In this document: piece after piece, positions 10,497 to 21,440 of the stretch
Layout of the letters: every line of letters starts with the position of its first letter
How positions within the stretch are numbered: position 1 is the stretch's first letter
NCBI RefSeq assembly: GCF_000237925.1
Contig: NW_017386069.1
Span: forward strand, 310,001-374,000
Length of the DNA: 64,000 bases
Direction: 5' to 3'
Origin: Schistosoma mansoni
Taxonomy: Eukaryota > Platyhelminthes > Trematoda > Strigeidida > Schistosomatidae
Program-made: the position numbers and the translations under genes
Notes under the pieces: generated by a model
What the model saw: only the letters and a program-made list of their open reading frames with translations
Database searches by the model: none
Told to the model about the DNA's origin: nothing

Positions 10497-11570
10497 AAAT
10501 AATCAATTTTCTTCCTACATACAATACATTTTATTTATGTATTGTTTTAATGTTAGAGTTTTTTTCACTTAAATGGTTGGTTCAACATGAACCTAACATT
10601 ATTCATCAATCAATAAGTCTGGTAACCCGATTAATAAAAGTAAAGTTAATTGAATCGTGAAAGAAATTTATTTCACATCTTTATACGATTTGTTTTAACT
10701 GAGTTTGTGTGTGTGTGTGTGTGTAAAGTTTGAACTAATATTATCTTAATCAAATCATCGTACTCTTAAATAATTCCCTAAAATAAATATTTTTGTGTTC
10801 AACACTGATGTCAACCTTGTTGGTTTTTCTGGATCTCAGTTTATCAGGTATCACTATTAGATCATACCACAGCCTGATATGAAACATTTATCCTACTCCA
10901 GCTACCCAATTTAAACGTATTATGCCAAGTCATATCTACAGAAAATCAAATAAATTCTTCTTTCTAATTATCATTCCATTCTTGCTAATTTGTCATTAGA
11001 TCATTTTATTAGAAGATATTTGAAAACTAGTATTGCCCGATTCTAACATGCTCACAGTATCTCCATGATGACGTTGAAAAGATATTCTAAATAATTCAAG
11101 TAAACACTGTTTAATGTTTATATCAATCTAATCCGATTGCACTTTGAATAATTCGACCAAATACTAGGAAATCTTATATGTTTTATTGTATATTTAGATA
11201 AATACAACTTAGATTGCAACATTCAATTTCATTTACTTTGAAAAACTGTATGATATAAATGTATTTTCATCGAGTTCAATGACGAATTTATTTATCAAAG
11301 TTTTTAAAAATTATCTGAAGACAATGTTTCAATGATTACATTACGTCAGTTTTAAATAATGGATTTAGTTAATATATCCTTATATTAGGGCTAAGAAAAG
11401 ATTAAGTTGTTATCATTATATTTATACAGTTAGATTAGTAGTTCAATAAACAAAGGGTAGTTATGTAATGCTAAAATTAACTAAAAACAAATGTTAAGTA
11501 GGTTTAATTGACTTAACAATTGAACGAGAGTCTTTTCTTGTCAATTATTCACCTACAAACTGAACAGTGA
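10497..11570. other. AT-rich non-coding DNA
   Basis: Contains a (GT)n run near 10706-10724. No gene seen. Confidence 0.5.
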
Positions 11571-11574
11571 AGTT

Positions 11575-11680
11575 TGGTCGGATTGACTGATCGTAGATGC
11601 GCACTGCTGAAGAGTTCCATACTAGGTTTAAAATGATAGTCTAGCTTAGACCAACTCATGAATCCAACTATTAAAAATTA
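11575..11680 (+). repeat. Decayed HH2 3' fragment
   Basis: The order gatcgtagatgcgcactgctga, then a decayed stem II and the tagtctagctt...actcatgaatccaac block, matches the HH2 3' half. The GAAAC strand is lost. Confidence 0.5.
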
Positions 11681-12517
11681 GGCAACTGCAATATTATTCA
11701 ATTAGAATCGGAAAATAAAACAATCATTAGACTCCAGAATGATTTTTGATGCGAAATACAACCACCTAAGTCACAAACTATTGGATTGAGCTTTTCTAGT
11801 AGGTGTAGACTACCTGTTTGAGGTTCAGTGATAGGAGAATTTGTGTGATATGGCTCAGAATTAATCATAGAGATGCAGATGCATTCTCTGTTTGTTTTCC
11901 CTAAAGTTTTTAATCGTAAAATTATCTCATACTTTTATTTATTTCGCGGATTTATTCATATTTAAGCCAGTAAATTACCACTTCATAGATCTTTCATTAT
12001 AGTTATCCTTTTTACTAAAGTTGTATAGCGGCTAACAATGAGATTCATAGTGACTGTTTTGTCTTACTTGGGATTCATTAACGAGATTAACTGTATCCAT
12101 GTATCAATGATTATTACTAGGTCTCAAACTCAATACCTTTCTTTTCAAACTCCAAAGAGTTATTCAGTGAGTTCCTAGGTTCATATTGATAAATTTCAGT
12201 CCTTAACATTAAAACAGAAAGGCACACAACTCTTATAAACTAGTTATCGTTTATTTATACCTTCTGTTCAGAATGTTCACTGATATAATCATCGTCTACA
12301 TTCTGAGATTGATTATGTTAGTAATAGTACCTGTGTAATGCATATACTTAAAATGATTACTTGTACCGTTTATAAGTAAAGTAAGTGTTCATTTTATAGA
12401 ATGATACGATGAAACGAACTTTAATTCCTTCAAATATCTAATCATTCATTTGGAAAATTGTCCTAATTGTTTTTGTCAAAAAATTTAACCAGTTAAAATT
12501 CATCAACTGATTTCATA
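11681..12517. other. AT-rich non-coding DNA
   Basis: Nothing recognisable. Confidence 0.5.
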
Positions 12518-12602
12518 CTTACTTAATTACTTACGCCTGTCACCCATTCTGGAGTAGCATAGGCCACCCAACAATATTCTCTATCGAACTCTATCCTGGA
12601 AG
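12518..12602 (-). repeat. Family E RTE 3' terminal fragment
   Basis: The reverse complement gives the conserved E 3' end (gtgggtggcctatgct, then aacaggcgtaagtaa-like tail). About 85 bp, 5'-truncated. Confidence 0.75.
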
Positions 12603-13435
12603 TGATTTCATAAGTAAACTATTAATCAGTTCAATCAATTCATTCATTTTGGTAGTATTGTATGGAGTTAATTAATTAAACAATTTTATCATCTCATCGA
12701 TAGATAACCAATATTCATTACGAATTATAGATTATTTCATTCCATAAAAATTCAATATTAAATTAATATAATACATATTACCTCTTTATTTAATAGTATT
12801 CTATAACTATAGCAACCTTATTACATAATAGTTCACTTGATGCTTGAACAATTTTTGCTTTATAACATTGACAATAATGCATAGACTATTGATATACGTA
12901 TGTACATAGAATTGCAGTCATTTCTAACTTGTTTGTATATACATATACACTTAAGATAAAATTGAGTGTAATATGTGCATATTATCATTTTGTAACCGAA
13001 GTTCATTACATGATGCAATCTTATGTGTACTTTTTTTTACTAGGAAAAATAGTGTTAATCATCATCTTCATCAAATGAATAATTGAATTATTCATAAATT
13101 GCATCATTTGACTAAATAATCTTTTTCACGTGCTCTCTCTCGCTCTCGCTCTCGTTCATCAATTCGATTTCGATTTTGTATGAATTGAATTGGTCAGAAT
13201 GTTGACATATTATCTCGATGACATATTGTAATGATAATATACGCTAACATTATATATCAGTTGTATAATATAAGTCAAAATATCTTATGAAAATTCTAAT
13301 CTAATTGAAGACTTGTCTTCATCATGGAACAAATTCAATTCATAAAGAATCTAAAGAACCACTGGAGGACTGAAGCACCAAATATTCTGAGTGTGAATTA
13401 TAAAGAAGTTAACTGAAGTTATGAATGTAAACCAT
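12603..13435. other. AT-rich non-coding DNA
   Basis: A short CT/CTCTCG-rich stretch lies at 13133-13154. No gene seen. Confidence 0.5.
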
Positions 13436-13560
13436 TTGATGTCTGCTCAGTAGTTTAATGGTTAAAGACTCGTCGTTAAACCTACAGGTCCTGGTTTCGA
13501 CTGTTGATGGGGTCGTGGTTGTATACAGTACCGAGAAGAATGATCAGTAATTCCTGACTT
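13436..13560 (+). repeat. tRNA-like repeat relic
   Basis: tRNA-like A-box and B-box arrangement (agtagtttaatggttaaag, then ggtcctggtttcgactg) as in HH1/HH2 heads. It has no acceptor stem, so it is not a tRNA gene. The hammerhead part is not recognisable. Confidence 0.5.
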
Positions 13561-13949
13561 TCGATTGCTGTTTAAGTAAGATCTATTCATGATGTAAACT
13601 ATTGAAACAAATGACTGCAATGCCTTCTGGGTTTCAGTAATTCTAGAAAATAATAGATGGATTATAACAGAAATTTTCTTCACTTTATTCAAAGTATGAA
13701 AAAACAGTAACTCATTCACCAAATACACGTTTTATGAATTTGATTTTGAAAGACAATGTTTGCTTGCTAGTTTGTGATACTATCTCTAATTACTTAAATC
13801 GAAATAGAGATAAGTTTCAAACTGTGAATTATTGGTTAGAAACAATGTCTTAACCAATCAACCACTAGTTTTTAACGATGATTATTATAAAAATACAATA
13901 TATCATATAATTATTGTCTAATTTGTGCTGATATTTGCTGTATATTCTA
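13561..13949. other. AT-rich non-coding DNA
   Basis: Nothing recognisable. Confidence 0.45.
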
Positions 13950-13962
13950 TGTTAAACATTGT

Positions 13963-14566
13963 CAGTCACTCAGTCAGCTACAACGTAGGACCAGGCACAT
14001 ATATACATCGGTCCCAACCGTCGCTGCTACCTTGACGTGGTGGTCGGGCTTACCTATCGTGATGAACCAATCGAGCTATACTGGCTGGAGCAATCGTTCC
14101 TCAAGGTCCTACCATGCCAAACAGGTCGGTTGAAGAGCGGTAAGACTAAAAGCAACAAACCCAAGGTCCGAAGACGAAGTCGTACTGATGACTGTAGAGA
14201 GGTGTGACGACAGTAAGGTGTTTTCTTCAGACAACCAGCATAACAGCGATGCTGCCTTCCCACAAGGAGTGGTGGGGTTAGAAAAGGTCGACCCGAAAAA
14301 TGCACACCTCACCTTAACCCACTGATACTCATCTCCGTCGGTAACATCTCAACAAGTACGAAGCTAACACGAAAATTACTCACAAAAAGGTCGTGTGTGA
14401 CCGACCTCAAGCAGTTGTCCCTTGGGCACTGCGGTCACGCTTTCAGGTTGTTAAGACCACTTCTAACCCAATTTCCTTTTCAGATACCTCTAGAAGAACC
14501 CTTCTATGGTGTGGGCAACCGGGAAGTGATAACTGCCCTCATACCTCTAACAGCACTGAAGATCAC
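13963..14566. mobile_element. B/C-family insertion with inverted 5' UTR (twin-primed)
   Basis: A 13-bp duplication (tgttaaacattgt) at 13950-13962 and 14567-14579 bounds a 604-bp unit. The first ~55 bp are the reverse complement of the B/C 3' terminus (compare 17200-17255 and 59865-59920). The rest, from about 14020, is the element's 5' UTR in the opposite orientation, nearly identical to the reverse complement of 18797-19346. The join falls at the element's 5' end as defined by the TSD of copy C. ORFs inside (for example 14397-14630) are shared with copy C but lie in a 5' UTR and have no recognisable product. Confidence 0.85.
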
Positions 14567-14579
14567 TGTTAAACATTGT

Positions 14580-15134
14580 ACCAACAGATTAATGTTTTCC
14601 TATTTTATTGGAATTATTATACTGTTCTAATTAAATATAAACAAAGAAAACTTGTTTTAATCAGTAAAGTGGAACATATATACAGATATTATTAATAACT
14701 GGAAAAATTCATTCATTTAAAAGATACAAAAATAAACCAACGAACATAAATATGCACTACAGTGCACGTACATTGAACTATGTCACATAAAACTTGAAAA
14801 TTAATGTTATACTTAAGAACTTTGTTGACTTTCACTAATGACTATTCTACATAGAATGTAAATAAATATTAATCTATGAGAATAAACGATCTCATAAGCA
14901 TAGTGAATGGATACATTGTTTGTGTTTTTTTTTGAAAAAGAAAACAACAACTGGGACATAGTAATTTTATACAACAAAGTCCTGTAATGAAACATACATA
15001 TGTATTTATATTTGGCTTAATATCCTTTCTTCAGTATTCAGTAAGTATACAGCATCGAGTATTTCTAGGTATTTTTCGGTCAATTCAGTGGACGATTGTC
15101 ACATAAAAGAACAAGATTTTTACTGAGGATTTCA
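14580..15134. other. AT-rich non-coding DNA
   Basis: Nothing recognisable. Confidence 0.45.
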
Positions 15135-15300
15135 TTTCAGGCATCTAAAGATATATATACACATCTTCTATGAATACGCCACTGTAGCGCACTCAAATTG
15201 ATGGATGAAAAAGGCAAACAAAGTAAAAGTTAGAGCTTAAAATGAAATCCCTTAGAAAAATTATGCTCGTACATGCAGCAATCTCCCATTAAACAAGAAA
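15135..15300 (+). repeat. Unclassified dispersed repeat, copy 2
   Basis: Related to 7433-7590 through shared ordered blocks ending in agagcttaaaatgaaat and a following imperfect match. Confidence 0.5.
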
Positions 15301-15810
15301 ATGCTCAAAAAATGTTTTGAACTGTACATTTATGGAACATAGAAAAACGGATGTATTACACATTTACGGACAAGTATTCTATCTGATATATATAATGGTG
15401 TGTGTTAGAAGTTAGTGTAATAATTAGATAATAGTGTTTGTAAATAGTAAATAGAATGCATGCTTTCACTTATTTTATACTTAACAGTTAAATCTCCAGA
15501 TGATGAAGATTTATATTTTTCAAGATTTGACAGCTATAACATAACTGTTAGCAGCAACCGATAGAATTCCATGTCAAGAGTGACAGTCTGTTAGTATCTT
15601 TTGTGGAAAAGTTCAAATTAATCGCATTGTTTTAAACTTTGGGCTACCCTAGAAATAATTTCATTTAGTATTGTTTGTTTGAATCTTCCCATCGATGTGT
15701 TAGGACTGCAACTGGTCAGTCTCTCATTGGCATATGTGCAAACTGCGTATTGCCTCGATATTGCCTGAAGTCACAAGTATCGTAAGCAAAGATGGAGAGT
15801 GGCTAGCAGT

Positions 15811-15865
15811 GGAATCCAGGACGCGCGTTTCGTCCTATTTGGGACTCGTCAGCTGGATGTTCCTG
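15811..15865 (-). ncRNA. Hammerhead ribozyme motif (HH1/Sm-alpha)
   Basis: On the minus strand: ggaacatccag, core CTGACGA, stem II gtcc/ggac, GAAA, short stem III, GTC, then ctggattcc. It closely resembles the well-studied Schistosoma mansoni hammerhead, with C at the tolerated position 7. Cleavage is predicted between 15820 and 15819. The core is intact. A tRNA-like A box (tggccgagtgg) and B box (ggttcgagtcc) lie upstream on the same strand. Confidence 0.85.
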
Positions 15866-16220
15866 CATCTCAGAGTTGATGTCCACTCTGGGACTCGAAC
15901 CCAGTATAGTTCGCTTCAAACGTCATCGCGTTATCCACTCGGCCACTGAGTCCTGATAGCCACTTGCGTGTGCTTTTGAATTAAGGCTATAAAGAGACAA
16001 TAGGCACAGTATGCACATATGCCAATTAGAGACTGACCAGCTGCAGTCCTAATACATCGATGGGAAGATTCAAACAAACAATATTAAATGAATTTAAACT
16101 TCACCCCATCGCACAAGCAAGTGGCTATCAGAACTCAGTGGCCGAGTGGATAACGCGATGACGTTTGAAGCAAAAGGTACTGGGTTCAAGTTCCACAGTG
16201 AACATCAACTCTGAGATGCA

Positions 16221-16272
16221 GGTACATCCAGCTGAGGAGTCCCAAATAGGACGAAACGCGCTTCCTGGATTC
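16221..16272 (+). ncRNA. Hammerhead ribozyme motif (HH1/Sm-alpha)
   Basis: ggtacatccag, core CTGAGGA, stem II gtcc/ggac, GAAAC, then cgcgcttc and ctggattct. The cleavage triplet is TTC, which fits the NUH rule. Invariant core residues are kept, so it may be active, although stem III is weakened. Confidence 0.75.
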
Positions 16273-16519
16273 TACTGCTAGCCACTATCCATCTTTATTT
16301 ACCCTAGAAATAGTTTGGAGTGAAACTAAACATTATACAATTAAACTACACATCTGGAAAACAAACCCATAATATTGCCAAAATCCATTATTAAACATAA
16401 CTACATTCCATTGAATATTAGTGTTCTTACTGATACTAGACCATAACATCTATTGTAGTCCAACGAAGATTGAATAGGTTCCATGTTATTCACCTCCTTT
16501 TACTGACTAAAAATCTTGT

Positions 16520-16790
16520 GAACAAATATGGATAGTGGCTAGTAGTGGAACATATGACGCACGTTTTTTCCTATTTGGGACTCGTCAGCTGGATGTGTCT
16601 GCATTTCAGCTGGTGTGAGCTCTGAGACTCTGGTCCAGTGTTATTCGCCTCAAACTCCTTCGTGTTATCCATTTAGCCACTGACTCCAGATAGCCACTGG
16701 CTTATACAATGGGGTAAAAGGACTGATCAATTGCAGTCATAAATATCAATGGGAAAATTCACTCAATCAATATAAATGAATTAAAAATCT
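16520..16790 (-). repeat. Decayed HH1 (Sm-alpha type) repeat
   Basis: The order of hammerhead, tRNA-like head and tail segment is preserved on the minus strand. CTGACGAG remains, but the GAC GAAA segment reads GAAAAAA, so the conserved G12 is lost and the ribozyme should be dead. Confidence 0.75.
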
Positions 16791-17144
16791 TATGGTTTAC
16801 TCTTGTGATGGGGTCATTAAATCACTAAGTAATTCGACTTCATATTATGACAGTTTTCAGTAAATATATGCTTGAATCCAATAAATAAAAATTGATCCAT
16901 CTACAACAGATTTAGATTGCATTGAATCTGTTTGGCATTAATGATTTTGGGCATTTAAAAGCTACAAGTAAATTACTAATTGACTAACTGGATGGAAATA
17001 CTTATGAATAGAGTCCACCTTGTAACAAGATCGGCATAATTCGATCAACGCTAAAAGACTAAGTAAACATGACATTATTACTACTCCATGATCAATCAAG
17101 GTCAGTAAATCAGTTTTTAAGAATGTCAATCGTGGCTAAAACAG
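16791..17144. other. AT-rich non-coding DNA
   Basis: Nothing recognisable apart from a chance 13-base match to spliced-leader sequence (see rejected items). Confidence 0.45.
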
Positions 17145-17188
17145 CTCAACAATGTTGTCTCACACTGTAAACTGAATGATGCGGGCTC
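17145..17188 (+). repeat. tRNA-like repeat relic, target of element C
   Basis: Sequence ending in gggctcgaatcccaca resembles the B-box region of tRNA-like repeats. Element C inserted exactly here: its TSD is made from this sequence. Confidence 0.45.
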
Positions 17189-17390
17189 GAATCCCACAAG
17201 TCAGTCAGTCATCTACATGGTAGGACCAACCACACATATGCATCGGTCCAAGTTGCCATACCTAATTAGCACAACAAGATGAACACCGGTTCCATAGAAG
17301 TAGTTAATTTAGTGGTGGTAATATGTAAAAGAAAGATTGTGTATGAGGATATAGTACAGGAAGAAAGAAAGATATGAAACAGTTTTAATC

Positions 17391-18103
17391 TCACGGTTTA
17401 AGGGAAGATAAAGAGTGCATACACATACGCCATTGTGATCGATTCTGAGCCATGTCACCCACAGTCTCCAACCATTGGTTACGATAGTCATGCAGACTCC
17501 AACCAATTAGTCTGCATCTACCAACATGGCTCAGACTAGAAGTTAGTGACTTCAAGCACTGATGCCACGTTTTGGTTTGGCCGCCCCTAACCCTCTTCCA
17601 ACCATCCCCAATACTAGTCAGCATAGCGCGTCGTGGTAATCAGTGTTCAGGCATACGTAACACATGGCCCAACCATCTCAGCCGATGAAGATTCATGACC
17701 TCATCAAGTGATTTACCATCATTCCTCAATACACTGTGTCTAACCTCACTATTACTTACCCGGTGATCCCAGAAGATGCGAGCAATATTTCTAAGGCACC
17801 TGTGGTCAAATACTAGTAGCTTACGAGTTTCTTCTACCCTTAATGACCACGTTTCGCAACCGTAAAGCAGAACAGAACGAACTGCCGCACAGTATAATCG
17901 TCCCTTGATTGATAGACAGATATCTTGCCTTCTCCACAGTTAGCAAAAGCCAAACGATCTTTTTGAATCCGTGCTGAGATTTCGTCAGACACCAACCCAT
18001 TAGGGCTGATCGGACTTCCAAGATAAATGAAGTTGTCAACGCGTTCGGCTACTTCGCTCCCTATCCTTAGGTCAGGTGTTGACGCAGGCCAGTTCTGGAA
18101 CAA
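17391..18103 (-). pseudogene. RT thumb and C-terminal fragments within copy C
   Basis: Frames at 18103-17840, 18039-17821 and 17624-17391 together encode the end of the RT domain and the C-terminal region of a B-type ORF, split by frameshifts. Motifs include RIGSEVAERVDNFIYLGS and WKRVRGGQTKTWHQ. Confidence 0.8.
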
Positions 18104-18370
18104 CCTGACGAATAGTGATATGTGTGGTCGATACAGCCGCGACCAGGTCTGAAGCCAACCTGATTTTCTCGTGTTTGTAGTTCACGAGCCTCTGTTAGGC
18201 GCCCGGTAATTATTGAGACTAGAATTTTAGATACTATATTAGTCAGACTAATCCCTCTGAGGTTATCACAGGATGATTTTGACCCCTTCTTATATATTGG
18301 GACAATCAGTGATTGTGACCAGTCTGATGGAATTATGTCAACTCCCAGATTTTAGCTAAAATATTAATGC

Positions 18371-18577
18371 TTATTTTGCCTTTGTACTCAGTACTATCCC
18401 TACACTTGCCAGTCCACGAGAACTAGCCATCAGGTTGCCAGATACACGGAGGATGCATCTCGTCGGCCCTCTGTTTTGGTCAGGTGAGGTCAAGTGAATG
18501 ACCACACTAGGATCCTGTATGCGTGTTTCGGAGACACAGCATACATCAACCGTACGAGATTTTAAGGTTTTAGCCAA
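18371..18577 (-). pseudogene. Endonuclease N-terminal fragment within copy C
   Basis: An open stretch of 68 codons beginning just before the endonuclease motif SETRIQ and ending at the first internal deletion. It corresponds to residues around 38-100 of the A-family protein. Not a gene in its own right. Confidence 0.8.
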
Positions 18578-19358
18578 GGAGACCTGTTGGCTGATTTAAA
18601 ATAAGGTGCGCACTTTGAAGGCTCCATTGCGTAGTTTGGAGCGAGGTTTCAGTATACCTGGGACAGTGTTTTGCGCACTATAATCGTTGGCTATGGTGAC
18701 ACTTGAGGAGGAAGCCGAAAGAGGAAGTTTATAGTTGAAAGTCGATATGGGGGGAATACTAGGAAGAAAAGAGGGAGATTATTTATGAATACAGTGATCT
18801 TGAGTACTGTTAGAGGTATGAGGGCAGTTATCACTTCCCGGTTGCCCACACCATAGAAGGGTTCTTCTAGAGGTATCTGAAAAGGAAATTGGGTTAGAAG
18901 TGGTCTTAACAACCTGAAAGCGTGACCGCAGTGCCCAAGGGACAACTGCTTGAGGTCGGTCACACACGACCTTTTTGTGAGTAATTTTCGTGTTAGCTTC
19001 GTACTTGTTGAGATGTTACCGACGGAGATGAGTATCAGTGGGTTAAGGTGAGGTGTGCATTTTTCGGGTCGACCTTTTCTAACCCCACCACTCCTTGTGG
19101 GAAGGCAGCATCGCTGTTATGCTGGTTGTCTGAAGAAAACACCTTACTGTCGTCACACCTCTCTACAGTCATCAGTACGACTTCGTCTTCGGACCTTGGG
19201 TTTGTTGCTTTTAGTCTTACCGCTCTTCAACCGACCTGTTTGGCATGGTAGGACCTTGAGGAACGATTGCTCCAGCCAGTATAGCTCGATTGGTTCATCA
19301 CGATAGGTAAGCCCGACCACCACGTCAAGGTAGCAGCAACGGTCGGGGAATCCCACAA

Positions 19359-20035
19359 AGATCAACACTTTCTTCTATACTGTAGATACCTCTTGTTGGA
19401 AAGTGTCAACTAGCAAAAAACTTACACCCAGGGTTCTTTGCCATCTAATTTCAACAAACTAAAATGCAAACGTTTTACTGATTGCCTACATTCCTATCAA
19501 CATTATTTGACTAATAATTCTTATGTAGATACTTTGTGGGGATTAATTTAATTTGTCGGTAGTACTCGTCACGGATTGTGATGAGTTCGGCAACGACTAA
19601 ATACTAATAACTTATTACATAACTTTAATGATCCAACACTAACTGTTAAAGTAGTCTTGATTTTCATTGACATCATTGAGTGTCTTGTGTTAATATCATG
19701 TGGACATGATACATGACTGCACTAAGTCTAACTGGGTAGTTAAATTGGTAGAAAAGAAAGTCCAATATCACGTGCCTCATTAACATAACAGATGTGGGAA
19801 GGTACATCACATCACAGAATAATTATAGTTAATATATTAAATTGAAAGAGTTTATATGTTATTTATAATATTATGTATTCAGGTAATAATAATACACTCG
19901 TTATCATATTCTGTATACAATACTTCATAATTGTAATGAATATCTTCTTCAATATTTACACAGAAACACAATATTATGAATTCTTATTCAAAGTGATCGA
20001 AATACGATTACATTTTAATTTAAAATAATACACAC
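19359..20035. other. AT-rich non-coding DNA
   Basis: Nothing recognisable. Confidence 0.5.
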
Positions 20036-20280
20036 TTGTAAGCAAAGATGGACAGTAGCTAACAGTGGAATCCAGGAAGCGCGTTTCGTCCTATTTTGGA
20101 CTCGTCAGTTGGATGTACCTGCATCTCAAAATTGATGTCCACTCTAGGACTCTAACACAGTACCTTTCACTTCAAACGCCAAAGCGTTATCCACTCAGCT
20201 ACTGAGAGAGACTGATCAATTGCAGTCCTATACATCAATGGGAAGATTCAAACAAACAATACCAAGTGAATTTAACACAC
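20036..20280 (-). repeat. HH1 (Sm-alpha type) repeat with hammerhead
   Basis: Minus-strand monomer: tail segment (20210-20280), decayed tRNA-like head (20120-20205) and hammerhead (20067-20119). In the hammerhead CTGACGA, stem II gtcc/ggac and GAAA are kept. The cleavage triplet is TTC. Confidence 0.82.
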
Positions 20281-21294
20281 ACTTGATCTGTGAAAGTATT
20301 CAGTAATTTCAGACTGACTGACTATTCAAAGGTGATCTTCATCATAAACTAATATTGATTTTTTTTAAAAAACATAAAAGATTGAGGTGTATTGAATGTT
20401 TGTTTTACTATGGCTTAACGCTTTTATAACAATACATAATCTAAGCATTCTTTCGCCCTATCCCCCCCTTTATAATATAGTGAAATAAAACTATCTGAAG
20501 TTTCATATGTGTAATATGATATCATCGAAGCATTAAGTTTCAGTTGAATGGTGCATAATTTTAAACTAGTAACAGTTTACAATTGAGTTTAATATTTTGT
20601 TCAATGTAAAAGTTGAATAATGTACTATTCGTTCTTAATTTAAAATGAGATTCCTAAATGTATTTCAACTTTGATGATAACCACAAATGGATTGACACAA
20701 TTCAGATTGTCATTAACCCAAAACAACAAAGAAGACAATTTTTTAAAAAATGTAATAAAATGAACTGAAATGCTCTGAAATGAAAAGTAATTTGAATGAA
20801 TCTCGTTATGTTCAGAATTAGTATAGTTTATAGAATTAATACTATCCGGTAGTCAATAGATAGATGAACAGATGAACAGTTGCAAGTACGTAAAAAAAAT
20901 TCATGTGGAAATGAATACAAAATAATCATTAGAAATAGATTATATATTTAGTTACTCTGTAATTTTCTAGTATCACATACAATCCAAATAAGTAGCTACT
21001 TGTATAAATATGCCATGTCACTTCATCACATCAGCATACAGTTGAGTCTCAAAACGGAGATTTTACTTGACAGGTTATGAATAAATAAGGATAGAATTTT
21101 GCTATAATTCACTTATCAATATAAACCATTCAGATGATGAGCCGTTATCTTTCTCAGTAAACAGTCCTATAACTACTTTAAATCAGTATCCACAACTACT
21201 CCATAATTTTAGTTTTAAACAAAGAATACTATGATCATATGGTCTGAAATATACATTTACATGAGGAAAAAAAATCTATTTACTTTTTTCATAG
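20281..21294. other. AT-rich non-coding DNA
   Basis: Nothing recognisable. Confidence 0.5.
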
Positions 21295-21440
21295 TTGAAG
21301 TGACGAACTGATCTTAAATAGACCACCATTGAAAGCCTATAAGAACTGGACAGACATTTCATTCTAAAATGAGACGACTCAACAGTGCTCAACTCCGACC
21401 TTAGAAGCGAGAATTGTATCCATGACTTGTGGTATAGTGT
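21295..21440 (-). repeat. Strongly decayed HH2-like repeat
   Basis: Keeps the layout of HH2 in reverse (ttcatagttgaagtgac, then gaccaccattgaaa, then a relic of the hammerhead strand) but with many changes. Confidence 0.4.

Larger units (their letters stand above)
15658..16299. mobile_element. HH1 (Sm-alpha type) inverted composite with a single TSD
   Basis: A 13-bp duplication (taccctagaaata) at 15645-15657 and 16300-16312 bounds the 642-bp unit. The left part (15658 to about 15965) is an HH1 monomer in minus orientation (tRNA-like head, hammerhead, tail). The right part (about 15966-16299) is tail-head-hammerhead in plus orientation. Together they form a large imperfect palindrome. Because the right part contains tail sequence upstream of the tRNA-like head, the source RNA must have spanned a monomer junction, so it was multimeric or circular. 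Confidence 0.85.
17200..19347 (-). mobile_element. Family B/C non-LTR retrotransposon, full ends, internally deleted (copy C)
   Basis: An 11-bp TSD (gaatcccacaa) at 17189-17199 and 19348-19358 bounds it. Read on the minus strand: about 700 bp of 5' UTR (19347-18640), start of the endonuclease (VDVCCVSETRIQDPS, with the catalytic Glu kept), then a deletion near 18370 joining to the RT fingers region (KIWEL..., KKG, CDN.RGISLTN). A second deletion near 18120 joins to the thumb region (ASTPDLRIGSEV, FIYLGSPIS), the C-terminal domain (GGQTKTWHQCLKSLTS) and an ACTG-type 3' tail. The RT catalytic palm is lost, so it cannot be autonomous. It defines the true 5' end of the family. Confidence 0.88.

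Noticed and set aside
13133-13154. CRISPR-like or satellite array from the repeated ctctcg units
   Set aside because: It is a short simple-sequence run of about 20 bp without spacers.
14397-14630. 77-codon ORF conserved with 18691-18963 (minus)
   Set aside because: Conservation reflects two young copies of the same 5' UTR. No recognised domain, and the C-terminal parts differ because they run into different sequence.
16797-16817. Match to the schistosome spliced-leader (ttactcttgtgat)
   Set aside because: Only about 13 bases agree. No full leader exon, donor site or downstream Sm-site context is visible, so it is most likely chance.
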